From assembly GCA_002495065.1 (NCBI GenBank), contig DADT01000043.1:1-56899 (forward strand): a stretch of DNA of 56,899 nt. Direction: 5' to 3'. Shown here piece by piece: positions 8,941 through 16,847 of this stretch (its first letter is position 1; each line of letters begins with the position of its first letter). A program made the position numbers and the translations under genes. The notes under the pieces are model-generated. The model was not told the DNA's origin. It did not search any database and saw only the letters and a list, made by a program, of their open reading frames with translations. This stretch comes from Methanoregula sp. UBA471. Its GTDB lineage: Archaea; Halobacteriota; Methanomicrobia; Methanomicrobiales; Methanospirillaceae.

Positions 8941-10293
8941 ATGAAACCATATTCGCTCGTTGTCTGCGCAGTGTGCATCCTGATCCTCTCATTGGGATGT
9001 TCAGCCCAACTCACCGTTTCTTCTCATCCTACCTCGAGGGAAACCGGTTCACCCACCCCGGTGGAGACGGGGATACCGATCGGCGGAGATGAGGGCTATT
9101 TCTCCATCAGCTCCTCCCCGGAGGGGGCCGATGTCACCTTCGACGGGGTCTTCCAGGGTGAAACCCCGCTTGAGGTGAGCGTCTATACCACCGGGACTCC
9201 GCATCACACCATCACCATCTACAAGTACGGGTACAAGACCTGGACCCGGACCTACAACCAGAACCCCTCTCCCCGGGGCACGATCTATGTGTCCGCCCAG
9301 CTCGAACCCGATGTCCAGACGGGGTATATTTACGTGACATCCTCGCCCTCCGGGGCCGTAGCACGGCTGGACGGAGGCAGCACCTTAACGACCCCGGGAA
9401 CGTTCTCGAACGTCCCTGCCGGACGCCATACCATCGAGGTTTCCAGGTCAGGGTATTACCCCTACAGCACGTCGATCACAGTCAATTCCGGAGGGACTTC
9501 GAGCGTGAACGCCGCCCTCTCCCCCCAGCAGACCACCGGTTCCCTTCGCGTCACTTCCTCCCCCTCAGGGGCTGAAGTCTTTGTCGACGAGATCTACCGC
9601 GGGTATTCGCCTCTCTCCGTCGGTGCCCTCAGTTCCGGGTCGCACACGGTCCGCCTCCATCTTTCCGGGTACCAGGATTATTCGACCAGGGTATCGGTAA
9701 GTTCCGGAAGTGAGACCGTCGTTTCCGCCTCCCTGGTCCCGGTCCTGCAGCCTTCGACCGGGGACATCCTGGTCAGTTCCGTTCCGGACGGGGCTTCGAT
9801 CTACCTGGATGGCAACTACAGGGGAATTACTTTAAAGGGTAACGCATTCGATATCCCTGGCATCTCCCCTGGGATCCATACTGTTGCCCTTCAAAAAGAC
9901 GGGTACCAGGACTATTCCGCGACCGTGGGAGTGACCGCAGGCAGCACTTCCACCGTATCGGCCATCCTTAACCCGGGTGCCCGGCCGGCATCCACAGGGA
10001 GCATCACGATCCAGTCCTCCCCTTCAGGGGCGGATGCCTACGTAGACAACGTGTACAAGGGCATCACTCCCCTCACCGTCACGGACGTTTCGCCGGGCTC
10101 ACGGGTGGTGACCCTCGAACTAATCGGCTATACAAAGGGGCAGTACACCATCCAGGTGGATGCGGGACAATCTGTCCAGGTCTTCGGGACCCTTACTCCG
10201 GTACCGGTCACCCAGTCTGCACCCCTTTTTGTCCCTGTCGTGGTATTGGCCCTTCTGGCCGTCTCGGCCCTGGTATTGATCAGGAGGCATTGA
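8941..10293 (+). CDS. PEGA-repeat surface lipoprotein with C-terminal membrane anchor
   Basis: This is a cell-surface protein of 450 residues. It starts with a lipoprotein-type signal peptide ending LILSLGC and a short Ser/Thr/Pro spacer. Five PEGA domains of about 75-80 residues follow, each with the SSPxGAxxxxD core: SSPEGADVTFDG, SSPSGAVARLDG, SSPSGAEVFVDE, SVPDGASIYLDG and SSPSGADAYVDN. Each closes on a GxHTI...GY strand. A hydrophobic segment and RRH end the protein. PEGA domains are thought to bind surface layers or carbohydrates. The start was chosen for its GGAAGGAG ribosome site; the frame is open far upstream through the pit gene. Two anchors (lipobox and C-terminal helix) in one protein are unusual. 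Confidence 0.88.
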   Translation: MKPYSLVVCAVCILILSLGCSAQLTVSSHPTSRETGSPTPVETGIPIGGDEGYFSISSSPEGADVTFDGVFQGETPLEVSVYTTGTPHHTITIYKYGYKTWTRTYNQNPSPRGTIYVSAQLEPDVQTGYIYVTSSPSGAVARLDGGSTLTTPGTFSNVPAGRHTIEVSRSGYYPYSTSITVNSGGTSSVNAALSPQQTTGSLRVTSSPSGAEVFVDEIYRGYSPLSVGALSSGSHTVRLHLSGYQDYSTRVSVSSGSETVVSASLVPVLQPSTGDILVSSVPDGASIYLDGNYRGITLKGNAFDIPGISPGIHTVALQKDGYQDYSATVGVTAGSTSTVSAILNPGARPASTGSITIQSSPSGADAYVDNVYKGITPLTVTDVSPGSRVVTLELIGYTKGQYTIQVDAGQSVQVFGTLTPVPVTQSAPLFVPVVVLALLAVSALVLIRRH

Positions 10294-10397
10294 CCGGGGT
10301 CCCCGAGACCTGCCGGACAAAATAACCTTGCAGTAGAGGAATACCGCCACCTGGAGGTAAAGACCGGGGGGAAAGCAGCCCGGGACTCCCGGGAATC

Positions 10398-12116
10398 CTA
10401 TCCCCTGTATCTCCATGCCTTCGGGGGGAAACGGACCTCGAACCGCGCTCCTTTCCCGGGGATTCCCGTCTCGACGATTGAACTCCCGGTGAGGGCGAGC
10501 ACTTCCCGGGAGATGGTCAAACCAAACCCGGTGTTCTTGCCCACTCCGTACCCGAAGATCCGCTCCTTCTCCTCGAATCCGACCCCGCCCCCATTATCCT
10601 CAAACACTACCACGAGGTCTCCATCCGGCGCCTTCTCGGTCGATATTCCTATCCTCGTAAGGTGTCCTCCGTGGCGGACTGCATTGTCAAGAAGGTTGTA
10701 AAAGACCTTCACAGCAAGTGGATCGGAATATACCTCCACCGGGTTTATCCTGGCTGTGATGTCGATCCCCTCGTGGGGGACGTCGTTTGCCGCCTGGCTG
10801 ATCATCTCCGACAACAGCCGCCAGATCGGCTGCTGGGACCCGATCTCCTGGTACTCGCGGGAGAAGCGGAGGTAACTGTCGATCTTCCCCACGAGCTCCA
10901 CGCACTTGGAGAGATACGCGGCATCTTCTTTGCCCGAGATATCCTCTCTGAGGAGATCCAGGTATCCGTATAGTGCAGTGACCAGGTTGCTGACATCATG
11001 CCGGGTCATGCTGGCCAGCAGGGAGATCTTCTCGTTGGCGATCCGGAGGGCTTCCTCCGACGCCTTCCGACCGGTGACGTCCCGGACGATCAGGACGATC
11101 CCGGCAGGGTCCCCTGCAGGATCCCTGACAAGAGAACCTGCCATGCTTACGACAACCGGATCCTTCCGGTCAAGGACTGTTTCGAACTCCGAGAGTATCC
11201 CCTGCTCACCCATCGCGGCCCGGATTGATTCGTAGGCCTTTGAAGGAAGGAGCGTCCCGACCACCCGGCCTGGAAGTTCGCTCTCCTCCACCCCGAAGAT
11301 CCTGGCGGCGGATGCATTTGCGGTGATGATCCTGCCCTCTTTATCCGCAAGAATCATGCCGTCCGGCATAGCCCGGATGAGATCCGGGACTGCGGTTTCG
11401 GGAGTCAGGGTAAAAAGCCCGTGCTGGAGGACCGCGTAGGTGATGATCAGGGAGAAGATCGCGATCCCGATGAAGACCAGGTTGGGGGTATAGATGGCGA
11501 ACACCGGGAAGACCAGGCCGGAAAGGGACCCAAATAGGATTACGGTCGCAATACCCGCGGAGATGAGCCTGTTCTGGCGCCGGAGCTTTCCCCTGGCCGT
11601 TACTCGCCAGGTCGAATAACTGACGTAGGCTGCACAGAGCATCACGAGAAGAATGTAGATCGCCATGGCATGGTAGGCAGGGTTTCCCGTGGCCGCACGG
11701 TAGACGTACCCCAACTCTTCCTGATAAATCACGGTGTACAGCAAATCGGAAAAAACCCCGACCAGGGAGAAGATTGCTGCCGGAATATACAACAGGAGGA
11801 CGAGCAGCTTTGTCCTCTCAGGGCGGGATAGCGGGTGGCCGGTGTAGGTAAGGACAAAATGAAGGGTGAATGCGATGGTGAACGGCCAGAGTGAACTGGC
11901 TTTCAGCCAGAACCAGACCCCCTCGTATCCGCCCGAATTCCAGATGAGGAATTCTCCGAGACCCCAGTAGGTCGCACTGATCATTGCAGCAGCGAATAAC
12001 CGGGCGAGTATGGACGTGGAATTCCTTGAAAGGACAAAGACCCCAAGCCCGTAGGTGATAAGCGCGGAGACGAGGCAGAAGAATGCCAGGACAAGGAAGA
12101 TCGCCGGGGCTGTCAT
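10398..12116 (-). CDS. 7TM-PAS sensor histidine kinase
   Basis: This 572-residue sensor kinase has an N-terminal seven-helix membrane region of the histidine-kinase 7TM type (about 1-225). A PAS domain follows (about 245-365, with GMILADKEGRIITANASAARIFG). The phosphoacceptor helix is SLLASMTRHDVSNLVTAL, where the His of RHD is the likely phosphorylation site. The ATPase domain has the N box NLLDNAVRHGG and glycine boxes EDNGGGVG and GKNTGFGL. No receiver domain is fused and no response regulator gene lies beside it, as is common in methanogens. The ATG at 12116 follows GGAAGG; an upstream TTG at 12185 lacks a ribosome site. Confidence 0.92.
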   Translation of the reverse strand: MTAPAIFLVLAFFCLVSALITYGLGVFVLSRNSTSILARLFAAAMISATYWGLGEFLIWNSGGYEGVWFWLKASSLWPFTIAFTLHFVLTYTGHPLSRPERTKLLVLLLYIPAAIFSLVGVFSDLLYTVIYQEELGYVYRAATGNPAYHAMAIYILLVMLCAAYVSYSTWRVTARGKLRRQNRLISAGIATVILFGSLSGLVFPVFAIYTPNLVFIGIAIFSLIITYAVLQHGLFTLTPETAVPDLIRAMPDGMILADKEGRIITANASAARIFGVEESELPGRVVGTLLPSKAYESIRAAMGEQGILSEFETVLDRKDPVVVSMAGSLVRDPAGDPAGIVLIVRDVTGRKASEEALRIANEKISLLASMTRHDVSNLVTALYGYLDLLREDISGKEDAAYLSKCVELVGKIDSYLRFSREYQEIGSQQPIWRLLSEMISQAANDVPHEGIDITARINPVEVYSDPLAVKVFYNLLDNAVRHGGHLTRIGISTEKAPDGDLVVVFEDNGGGVGFEEKERIFGYGVGKNTGFGLTISREVLALTGSSIVETGIPGKGARFEVRFPPKAWRYRG

Positions 12117-12516
12117 GAATCCTTCCCAACTGCGGTTTGCGGCCGCATCGTGCCACGGGTCATCGGGATCATGGGAATTCCTCAAAAATCCGCATTTTCA
12201 GGTATAATCGGATGCCTGGAGAGAAAACGCTTGTTATCGAAAAGATAGTGCCAGGGCCCGGGGGAGGGAAGTCCTGGAGCAGAGCCAGAAGAGATCTGGA
12301 GAGGGTATCGGCTTCCCATTGAGCCCTGATACGGGATCCGATACCCTTAGTTCCCCTTCCCGGGAAGGAGTCCCTCCGCTCGGTTTCCCTTGCACCTGTA
12401 CCCGCCATTTGGACTACTCAAGCCCGGAAAATTTCTTCCATGGAGAGGGGAACATTTCTATCCTCGCCACTCCCACACCCTTTTCATGGTGCAATGCTCC
12501 GGCGGGACGGGAAGAA
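12117..12516. other. Divergent intergenic region, no gene seen
   Basis: This 400-base stretch separates the 7TM kinase (minus) from the Fe-S protein (plus). It must hold both promoters. I see no convincing TATA pair, RNA gene or repeat. The plus frame is open from 12319 but its extra N-terminal residues are not protein-like. Confidence 0.45.
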
Positions 12517-13323
12517 ATGAGTCCTGACCTTGCCCGCGAACTGCGGGAGAAGTGTTCAGGGCTGGATATTCCTCTCGTGGGATTCGCCCCGGTGGACCGA
12601 TGGGAGAGCCCTCCGTTCGAGCCCTGGGTGCCTGCCGAGTTCCGGCCGGCGGCGATTTATCCCGAGGCACGGACCGTGATCGTGATCGGACTCCCCGTGA
12701 GTCTCCCCATCCTGGACACAACCCCCTCCATCTGGTACCACGAGCTCTATCGCACGGTCAATTCCCTCCTGGATGGGTTCGGGTACCGGATCGCTTCCTT
12801 CCTCTCCGCCAGGGGCTATCCCTCCATCCCGGTTCCAAGGGACGGATACGGTCACGTCAGCATCTTAAAAGAGCGTCCGGTCGCTTTCTTCTCGCACCGC
12901 CATGCAGCATACTGTGCCGGTCTGGGTACCTTCGGGGTCAACAATATGCTCCTCTCCCGCGAATTCGGTCCGAGGGTCCGGTTCACCTCCATCCTCACCA
13001 CCGCCCTGCTCCCCCCGGACCCGGTAGTCGAAGAGGAACTTTGTATCCGCTGTGGGAAATGCGTGGAGGCCTGCCCGGTCCGGGCACTCGAGGAGGGCGA
13101 GTATCCCAAAGTGCTCACCGACAAGCGGACCTGCGCAACCCGTGCCGAGGAGTTGAACAGGAGATTCATCTCTCCCTGCGGACTCTGCATCCGTGTCTGT
13201 CCCGTGGGACGCGACCGTGCCCTGTACCACCGGGAAGATACCGGAATTTATGAGGGCGAGAACGAACTCCGCTCCGATCTTCATCGTGCCTGGGCTCATG
13301 TCCGGGCTTATGGCGGGAGGTGA
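12517..13323 (+). CDS. QueG-like (epoxyqueuosine reductase family) 4Fe-4S protein
   Basis: The 268-residue protein has an N-terminal cobalamin-reductase-like part with RTVIVIGLPVS. The family's middle section SHRHAAYCAGLGTFGVNNMLLSREFGPRVRFTSILT follows. The C-terminal dicluster ferredoxin has CIRCGKCVEACP followed by a second Cys set, CGLCIRVCPVG. Archaea do not make queuosine by the bacterial route, so the QueG reaction is doubtful here. The protein may be one of the related reductive-dehalogenase-fold proteins of unknown role in methanogens. The start at 12517 was chosen because sequence further upstream in frame is not protein-like. It stands alone. Confidence 0.85.
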   Translation: MSPDLARELREKCSGLDIPLVGFAPVDRWESPPFEPWVPAEFRPAAIYPEARTVIVIGLPVSLPILDTTPSIWYHELYRTVNSLLDGFGYRIASFLSARGYPSIPVPRDGYGHVSILKERPVAFFSHRHAAYCAGLGTFGVNNMLLSREFGPRVRFTSILTTALLPPDPVVEEELCIRCGKCVEACPVRALEEGEYPKVLTDKRTCATRAEELNRRFISPCGLCIRVCPVGRDRALYHREDTGIYEGENELRSDLHRAWAHVRAYGGR

Positions 13324-13568
13324 CGAAGGCCGGGCTCTTCCTCCTGCCGGAAGGAAGATCCCCGGAATGTCGGACCCGGCATCCGGAGTTTCAAGGAATG
13401 ATTAGAATAGTTCCAATGTGTGAAGTGCTCGATCGGGTCTGATCCGGTCATCGCTCCCTTGCGGGAACTCCTGAAGGGATGACGACTCTTGCCGCTGCGG
13501 ACAGAGATAGAAATATCGCGAGTGAAGGGACGTACAGACCGCGCTCATTTTCTGGAGCCATCCCGGGG
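13324..13568. other. Short intergenic region between convergent genes
   Basis: No gene, RNA or repeat can be supported here. The region lies between the 3' ends of the Fe-S protein gene and the TPR gene. Antisense frames across it have no ribosome site and no protein-like composition. Confidence 0.4.
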
Positions 13569-14030
13569 CTATCCGGGTCGCAACTGGTCACCGGGTGCCT
13601 GAACCGACGCGGCCCGGACATGATCCTCCGGTTGCCGCTGTCTCGCAACCATCGCATGCAATGCCATAAAAGAGTGATCCTTGCCCCCATTCTCCTTCTG
13701 AAGGACGGATCCGCCGGACTGCCGCTTCGGTTCCCCGGACCCGATCGTTCGCAACATTCTCTCCCTGCCCGCTCTCGCTCCTTCGTGCATCGGGTCGACC
13801 CGGAGGGCCCGGTCAAACGCTTCGAGCGCTTCCCGGAACTTCCCCGTTTTCTCGAGTAGATCCCCCATCTCTTCAAGCGCCCTGGTGTATCGCGGGGCGA
13901 TCAGGACCGACTTCCTGAGGATTCCGACCGCCTCCCCGTACCTGCCCCTGCCCGCAACCTCGTGGGCGCGGCGGTAGAGCGCCTGTGCCTCCAGCGGGAT
14001 TCCCCCGCTTCCGTTCCAACCTATCGCCAT
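13569..14030 (-). CDS. Short tetratricopeptide-repeat protein
   Basis: The 153-residue protein contains about two TPR units in its middle: ALYRRAHEVAGRGRYGEAVGILRKSVLIAPRYTRALEEMGDLLEKTGKFREALEAFDRALRVDP. The alternation of small residues, A-x-A pairs and the closing P of each unit are typical. TPRs mediate protein contacts; the partner is unknown. The last 50 residues (after EGARAGRERML) are basic and low in complexity and do not look like TPR. The start at 14030 was chosen for GGGAGG shortly upstream. The gene is divergent from the PAS regulator at 14232. Confidence 0.75.
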   Translation of the reverse strand: MAIGWNGSGGIPLEAQALYRRAHEVAGRGRYGEAVGILRKSVLIAPRYTRALEEMGDLLEKTGKFREALEAFDRALRVDPMHEGARAGRERMLRTIGSGEPKRQSGGSVLQKENGGKDHSFMALHAMVARQRQPEDHVRAASVQAPGDQLRPG

Positions 14031-14199
14031 CGTTCCTCCCTGCCGCAGAACGCGTTCCCCCCGGACCTGCGGCAATTTCCCCTGATCCTTTGTGAAAATA
14101 AGAATTTGCCTCTTCACTGTGCTCTCCAGGTCTGCATGGCAGATTTATTGGGGGTCAGTAGTGTTCCTCCACACCCGGCAGGAGTCCAGGCACGCATGC

Positions 14200-14209
14200 T
14201 TTATGTATA
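14200..14209 (+). promoter_or_regulatory. TATA-like element of the winged-helix/PAS gene
   Basis: TTTATGTATA is centred about 27 bases before the ATG at 14232. This would put transcription start almost at the start codon, so the mRNA would be leaderless. No Shine-Dalgarno sequence lies between, which agrees. Confidence 0.5.
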
Positions 14210-14231
14210 CCAATCCTGCTCTAGTATTTGT

Positions 14232-15542
14232 ATGGCAGTTCTCGACCCGGAGATTGTGGACAGGATCAAACGGACCCTCCGGTGGCACCCGAGGGGAATG
14301 ACCATCTCGGATCTCTCCTTCGGAACGAAGATCAACAGGAACCTGATGGCAAAATACCTGGACATGCTCCTGATCTCCGGACAGGTGGAGATGCGTGTGA
14401 TCGGGACGGCCAAGGTGTATTACCTCTCCCGCCGGGTACCGGTCTCGGCCATGTTCGAATTCTCCTCCGACCTCGTGGTCATGATCGGGGAGGACCAGCG
14501 TATTCATTCGGTCAACGAGCAGGTCCCGCACCTCCTCAAACTCCCCCGGGAGGAACTGGTGGGCAAGAGAATCCACGAGATCGACAATCCATTTATCCGG
14601 AGCCTGCCGGTAAACGGCAGTGAGGACGGATCTTCCGGGGACAAGGAAAGTGTGATCGAGCTTGAAAGCGAGATTTCAGGGGAGGAATGCCATTTCCGGA
14701 TCAAGAGGGTGCCGACCGCATTCGAAGACGGGACTCACGGGATCACCCTCATTATAGAAGATGTCACTGCGGCCACGAAGTTCCGGAGGATGCTGGAGAT
14801 TAGCGAAGCCCGTTACAGAGGGATTGTCCAGTCCTCTGGAGAGGCCATCATTGGAAAGACCCCGGAAGGAGTGATCAACAGCTGGAATCCGGCCGCAGAG
14901 GAGCTCTTCGGGTATCCTGCAGACCGGATCCTTGGCAAACATCTCCAGATTCTTGTGCCCCCGGGACTTCAGAATGAGCTGGGACTGTACCTGAAAAAAG
15001 CCGCAGAAGGGGAGTACGTCCGCCATCACGAAATGAAGATGGTCCGGCAGGACGGCACTCCGCTCGACGTCCTGATCACCATCTCCCCTATCCGGGGAGA
15101 CCATGGAACCGTCGTCGGTGCTTCTTCGATTGTCCGGGACATCACCCGGGAGAAACTCGAGCGGCACATGCGCGACCACGAGGACCGTTACCGGAAGCTC
15201 GTCGCGGATATCGATGTGGGAATCTATCGGAGCACTGCGGACCCGACAGGGCACTTTGTCTGGGGCAACACGGCTCTTCTCGATATCCTCGGCTATCCCT
15301 CGTTCAACGATCTCCAGGGGATCCAGGTGATCGATCTATTCTCGGAACCCGAGGGGCGCCTGGATCTGATCGGGGAGTTGAGGAAGAGCGGTTTTGTGAA
15401 GAACCGGATCCTCCATTTAAAGAGGAGAGACGAAAAGCCAATCACCGTTTGTGTCACTGCCCTTGCCGAGTTTGACGACCATCAGAACGTGAAGTTCATC
15501 AACGGGATAGTCCAGGATGTCACCGGGCGTGTCCGGTCCTGA
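14232..15542 (+). CDS. Winged-helix protein with three PAS domains, probable sensor-regulator without kinase
   Basis: The 436-residue protein starts with a winged-helix domain (about 1-70: VDRIKRTLRWHPRGMTISDLSFGTKINRNLMAKYLDMLLISGQVEMRVIGTAKVYYLS), as in several Methanomicrobiales regulators. Three PAS domains follow at about 75-185, 190-310 (RGIVQSSGEAIIGKTPEGVINSWNPAAEELFGYP) and 315-436. No histidine-kinase, GGDEF or receiver domain follows, so signal sensing appears to act directly on DNA binding. The ligand or cofactor of the PAS domains is unknown. The start follows a TATA-like element that predicts a leaderless mRNA. Confidence 0.87.
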   Translation: MAVLDPEIVDRIKRTLRWHPRGMTISDLSFGTKINRNLMAKYLDMLLISGQVEMRVIGTAKVYYLSRRVPVSAMFEFSSDLVVMIGEDQRIHSVNEQVPHLLKLPREELVGKRIHEIDNPFIRSLPVNGSEDGSSGDKESVIELESEISGEECHFRIKRVPTAFEDGTHGITLIIEDVTAATKFRRMLEISEARYRGIVQSSGEAIIGKTPEGVINSWNPAAEELFGYPADRILGKHLQILVPPGLQNELGLYLKKAAEGEYVRHHEMKMVRQDGTPLDVLITISPIRGDHGTVVGASSIVRDITREKLERHMRDHEDRYRKLVADIDVGIYRSTADPTGHFVWGNTALLDILGYPSFNDLQGIQVIDLFSEPEGRLDLIGELRKSGFVKNRILHLKRRDEKPITVCVTALAEFDDHQNVKFINGIVQDVTGRVRS

Positions 15543-15635
15543 TCAAAGGACCTGAATTTTTCTTTTCCCTGCAGCGGGCAGGGACCAAACCGTAGAGAAG
15601 GATTGGCGATTCCCCGCGGTCCCATAAGGGGAATA

Positions 15636-16067
15636 TCAATGCGAATGAGTTCCCGCCTGCACCTTCCGCACCGCTGCGATCTCCGGTATCTCCCATCCCC
15701 CCAGAGCTTCCACGATTGCCTGCACGTAAGGTTCCTGCCGGGTCATGCTGGGCGAGGAGGCAGGGTCGCTGCGCTTCCCCTTCCTTCCCATCGATGCCCG
15801 GCCCGTGGCGATGAAGTGGAGGAAATCCTCCTTCGGGAGCGTCCAGGTGCACTTGATTCGTAATTTCACGAATTGAGGGTTGGAAGGATGGGGAAGCATC
15901 ACAGCCCGGGTGGGAGGAAGAGGAACCGGGTTGCACCCATTCGATCGGGAGAGGAGAACGACCTCGTGCCACAGGCGTTCGCAGGCTTCGCTCCTGCAGG
16001 ACCGGCAGAACCGGTTGGTGGGAGGGGTCCCGTCCCCCTCATACCGTGCGCAAAACCGGAGGTCCAT
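15636..16067 (-). CDS. Uncharacterised protein with an N-terminal Cys cluster
   Basis: I do not recognise this 143-residue product. It begins MDLRFCARYEGDGTPPTNRFCRSCRSEACERLWHEV. The cysteines in CRSCRSEAC, with one more shortly before, could bind a metal. The middle FVKLRIKCTWTLPKEDFLHFIATGRAS looks like folded protein, and the C-terminus is a short helix (EPYVQAIVEALGGW). The frame continues upstream to 16154, but that part overlaps the start of the broken FkbM-like gene on the other strand. No ribosome site is evident. It may be a small orphan or a lineage-specific gene. Confidence 0.5.
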   Translation of the reverse strand: MDLRFCARYEGDGTPPTNRFCRSCRSEACERLWHEVVLLSRSNGCNPVPLPPTRAVMLPHPSNPQFVKLRIKCTWTLPKEDFLHFIATGRASMGRKGKRSDPASSPSMTRQEPYVQAIVEALGGWEIPEIAAVRKVQAGTHSH

Positions 16068-16069
16068 GG

Positions 16070-16824
16070 AAGAGTATGGGTATACCGTTACTATTATTTG
16101 ATCCTCCCCTGATCCTTCCAGCGACTGAAATCCCACAAACGTTCGATATCTCACTGCGTAATGGGGAGGTGGATTTCGATGCGGCCAACCCAGGATACCA
16201 GATTTTCAGGATTAAAGGAATGCGAGGGCCGAAGGTGTCGGGACCGATTCCGGACACCGGATGGCCTCATTTTCTGCCGCACGGATATTTGGACGATTAC
16301 CGATGCCCGCTGCTACTGTTTCGATGACCTCGGCAGCGAGGATATCGTGGTGGTTATAGGCGCGAACGCAGGAGCGTTCTGTATTCATGCAGCGAAGGCT
16401 GCAAGAAAAGTAATCGCCATCGAGCCTGTGACGGCCGATATTTTGTCCGGGAACATCCGGCGAAACAGAGTCCCGGTGCAGGTGATCGAGGGGGCGCTGG
16501 GGCCCGGGGGTGTCACGCCCGTGCACCTGGGACGGGAAGACTGTGATGTCCGATTCCTGGCCTCTCCGGGAGATCTGCGACATGGCAGGAGGGTGTGACT
16601 TCCTGAAAGCAGACTGTGAGGGTGCCGAGCGGTCGATTGAACCCGGCGACATGGCGGGAATACGGAGGATCGAGATGGAGCTGCACATCCCTCCCATCTC
16701 GGGACCTGTGAACAGGAGGCTTCTTTCGTACCTGGGAGAGCATTTCCACTACCGGATCGACAGGATCCCCTGTCACGGGGAACTGGGGGTGATGGGAGTG
16801 CTGCACGGATGGAGGAAGGATTAA
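16070..16824 (+). pseudogene. FkbM-family methyltransferase broken by two frameshifts
   Basis: Three successive plus-strand frames together spell an FkbM-type SAM methyltransferase. The first frame gives PLLLFDPPLILPATEIPQTFDISLRNGEVDFD. The second, from about 16200, gives FRTPDGLIFCRTDIWTITDARCYCFDDLGSEDIVVVIGANAGAFCIHAAK (SAM motif). The third, from about 16545, gives PLREICDMAGGCDFLKADCEGAERSIE, the family's LKxDcEGaE motif, and runs on to 16824. Each junction moves the frame by one base in the same sense. Either the gene is decayed or the assembly has indel errors here. The N-terminal limit is approximate. A functional product cannot be made without frameshifting. Confidence 0.65.
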
Positions 16825-16847
16825 AAGCAAGGCAAGGGTTCCCCCGG

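Noticed and set aside
12552..13253. Plus-strand frame of 233 codons within the QueG-like gene
   Set aside because: It is an out-of-frame shadow of the Fe-S protein gene, rich in Gly, Arg and Pro.
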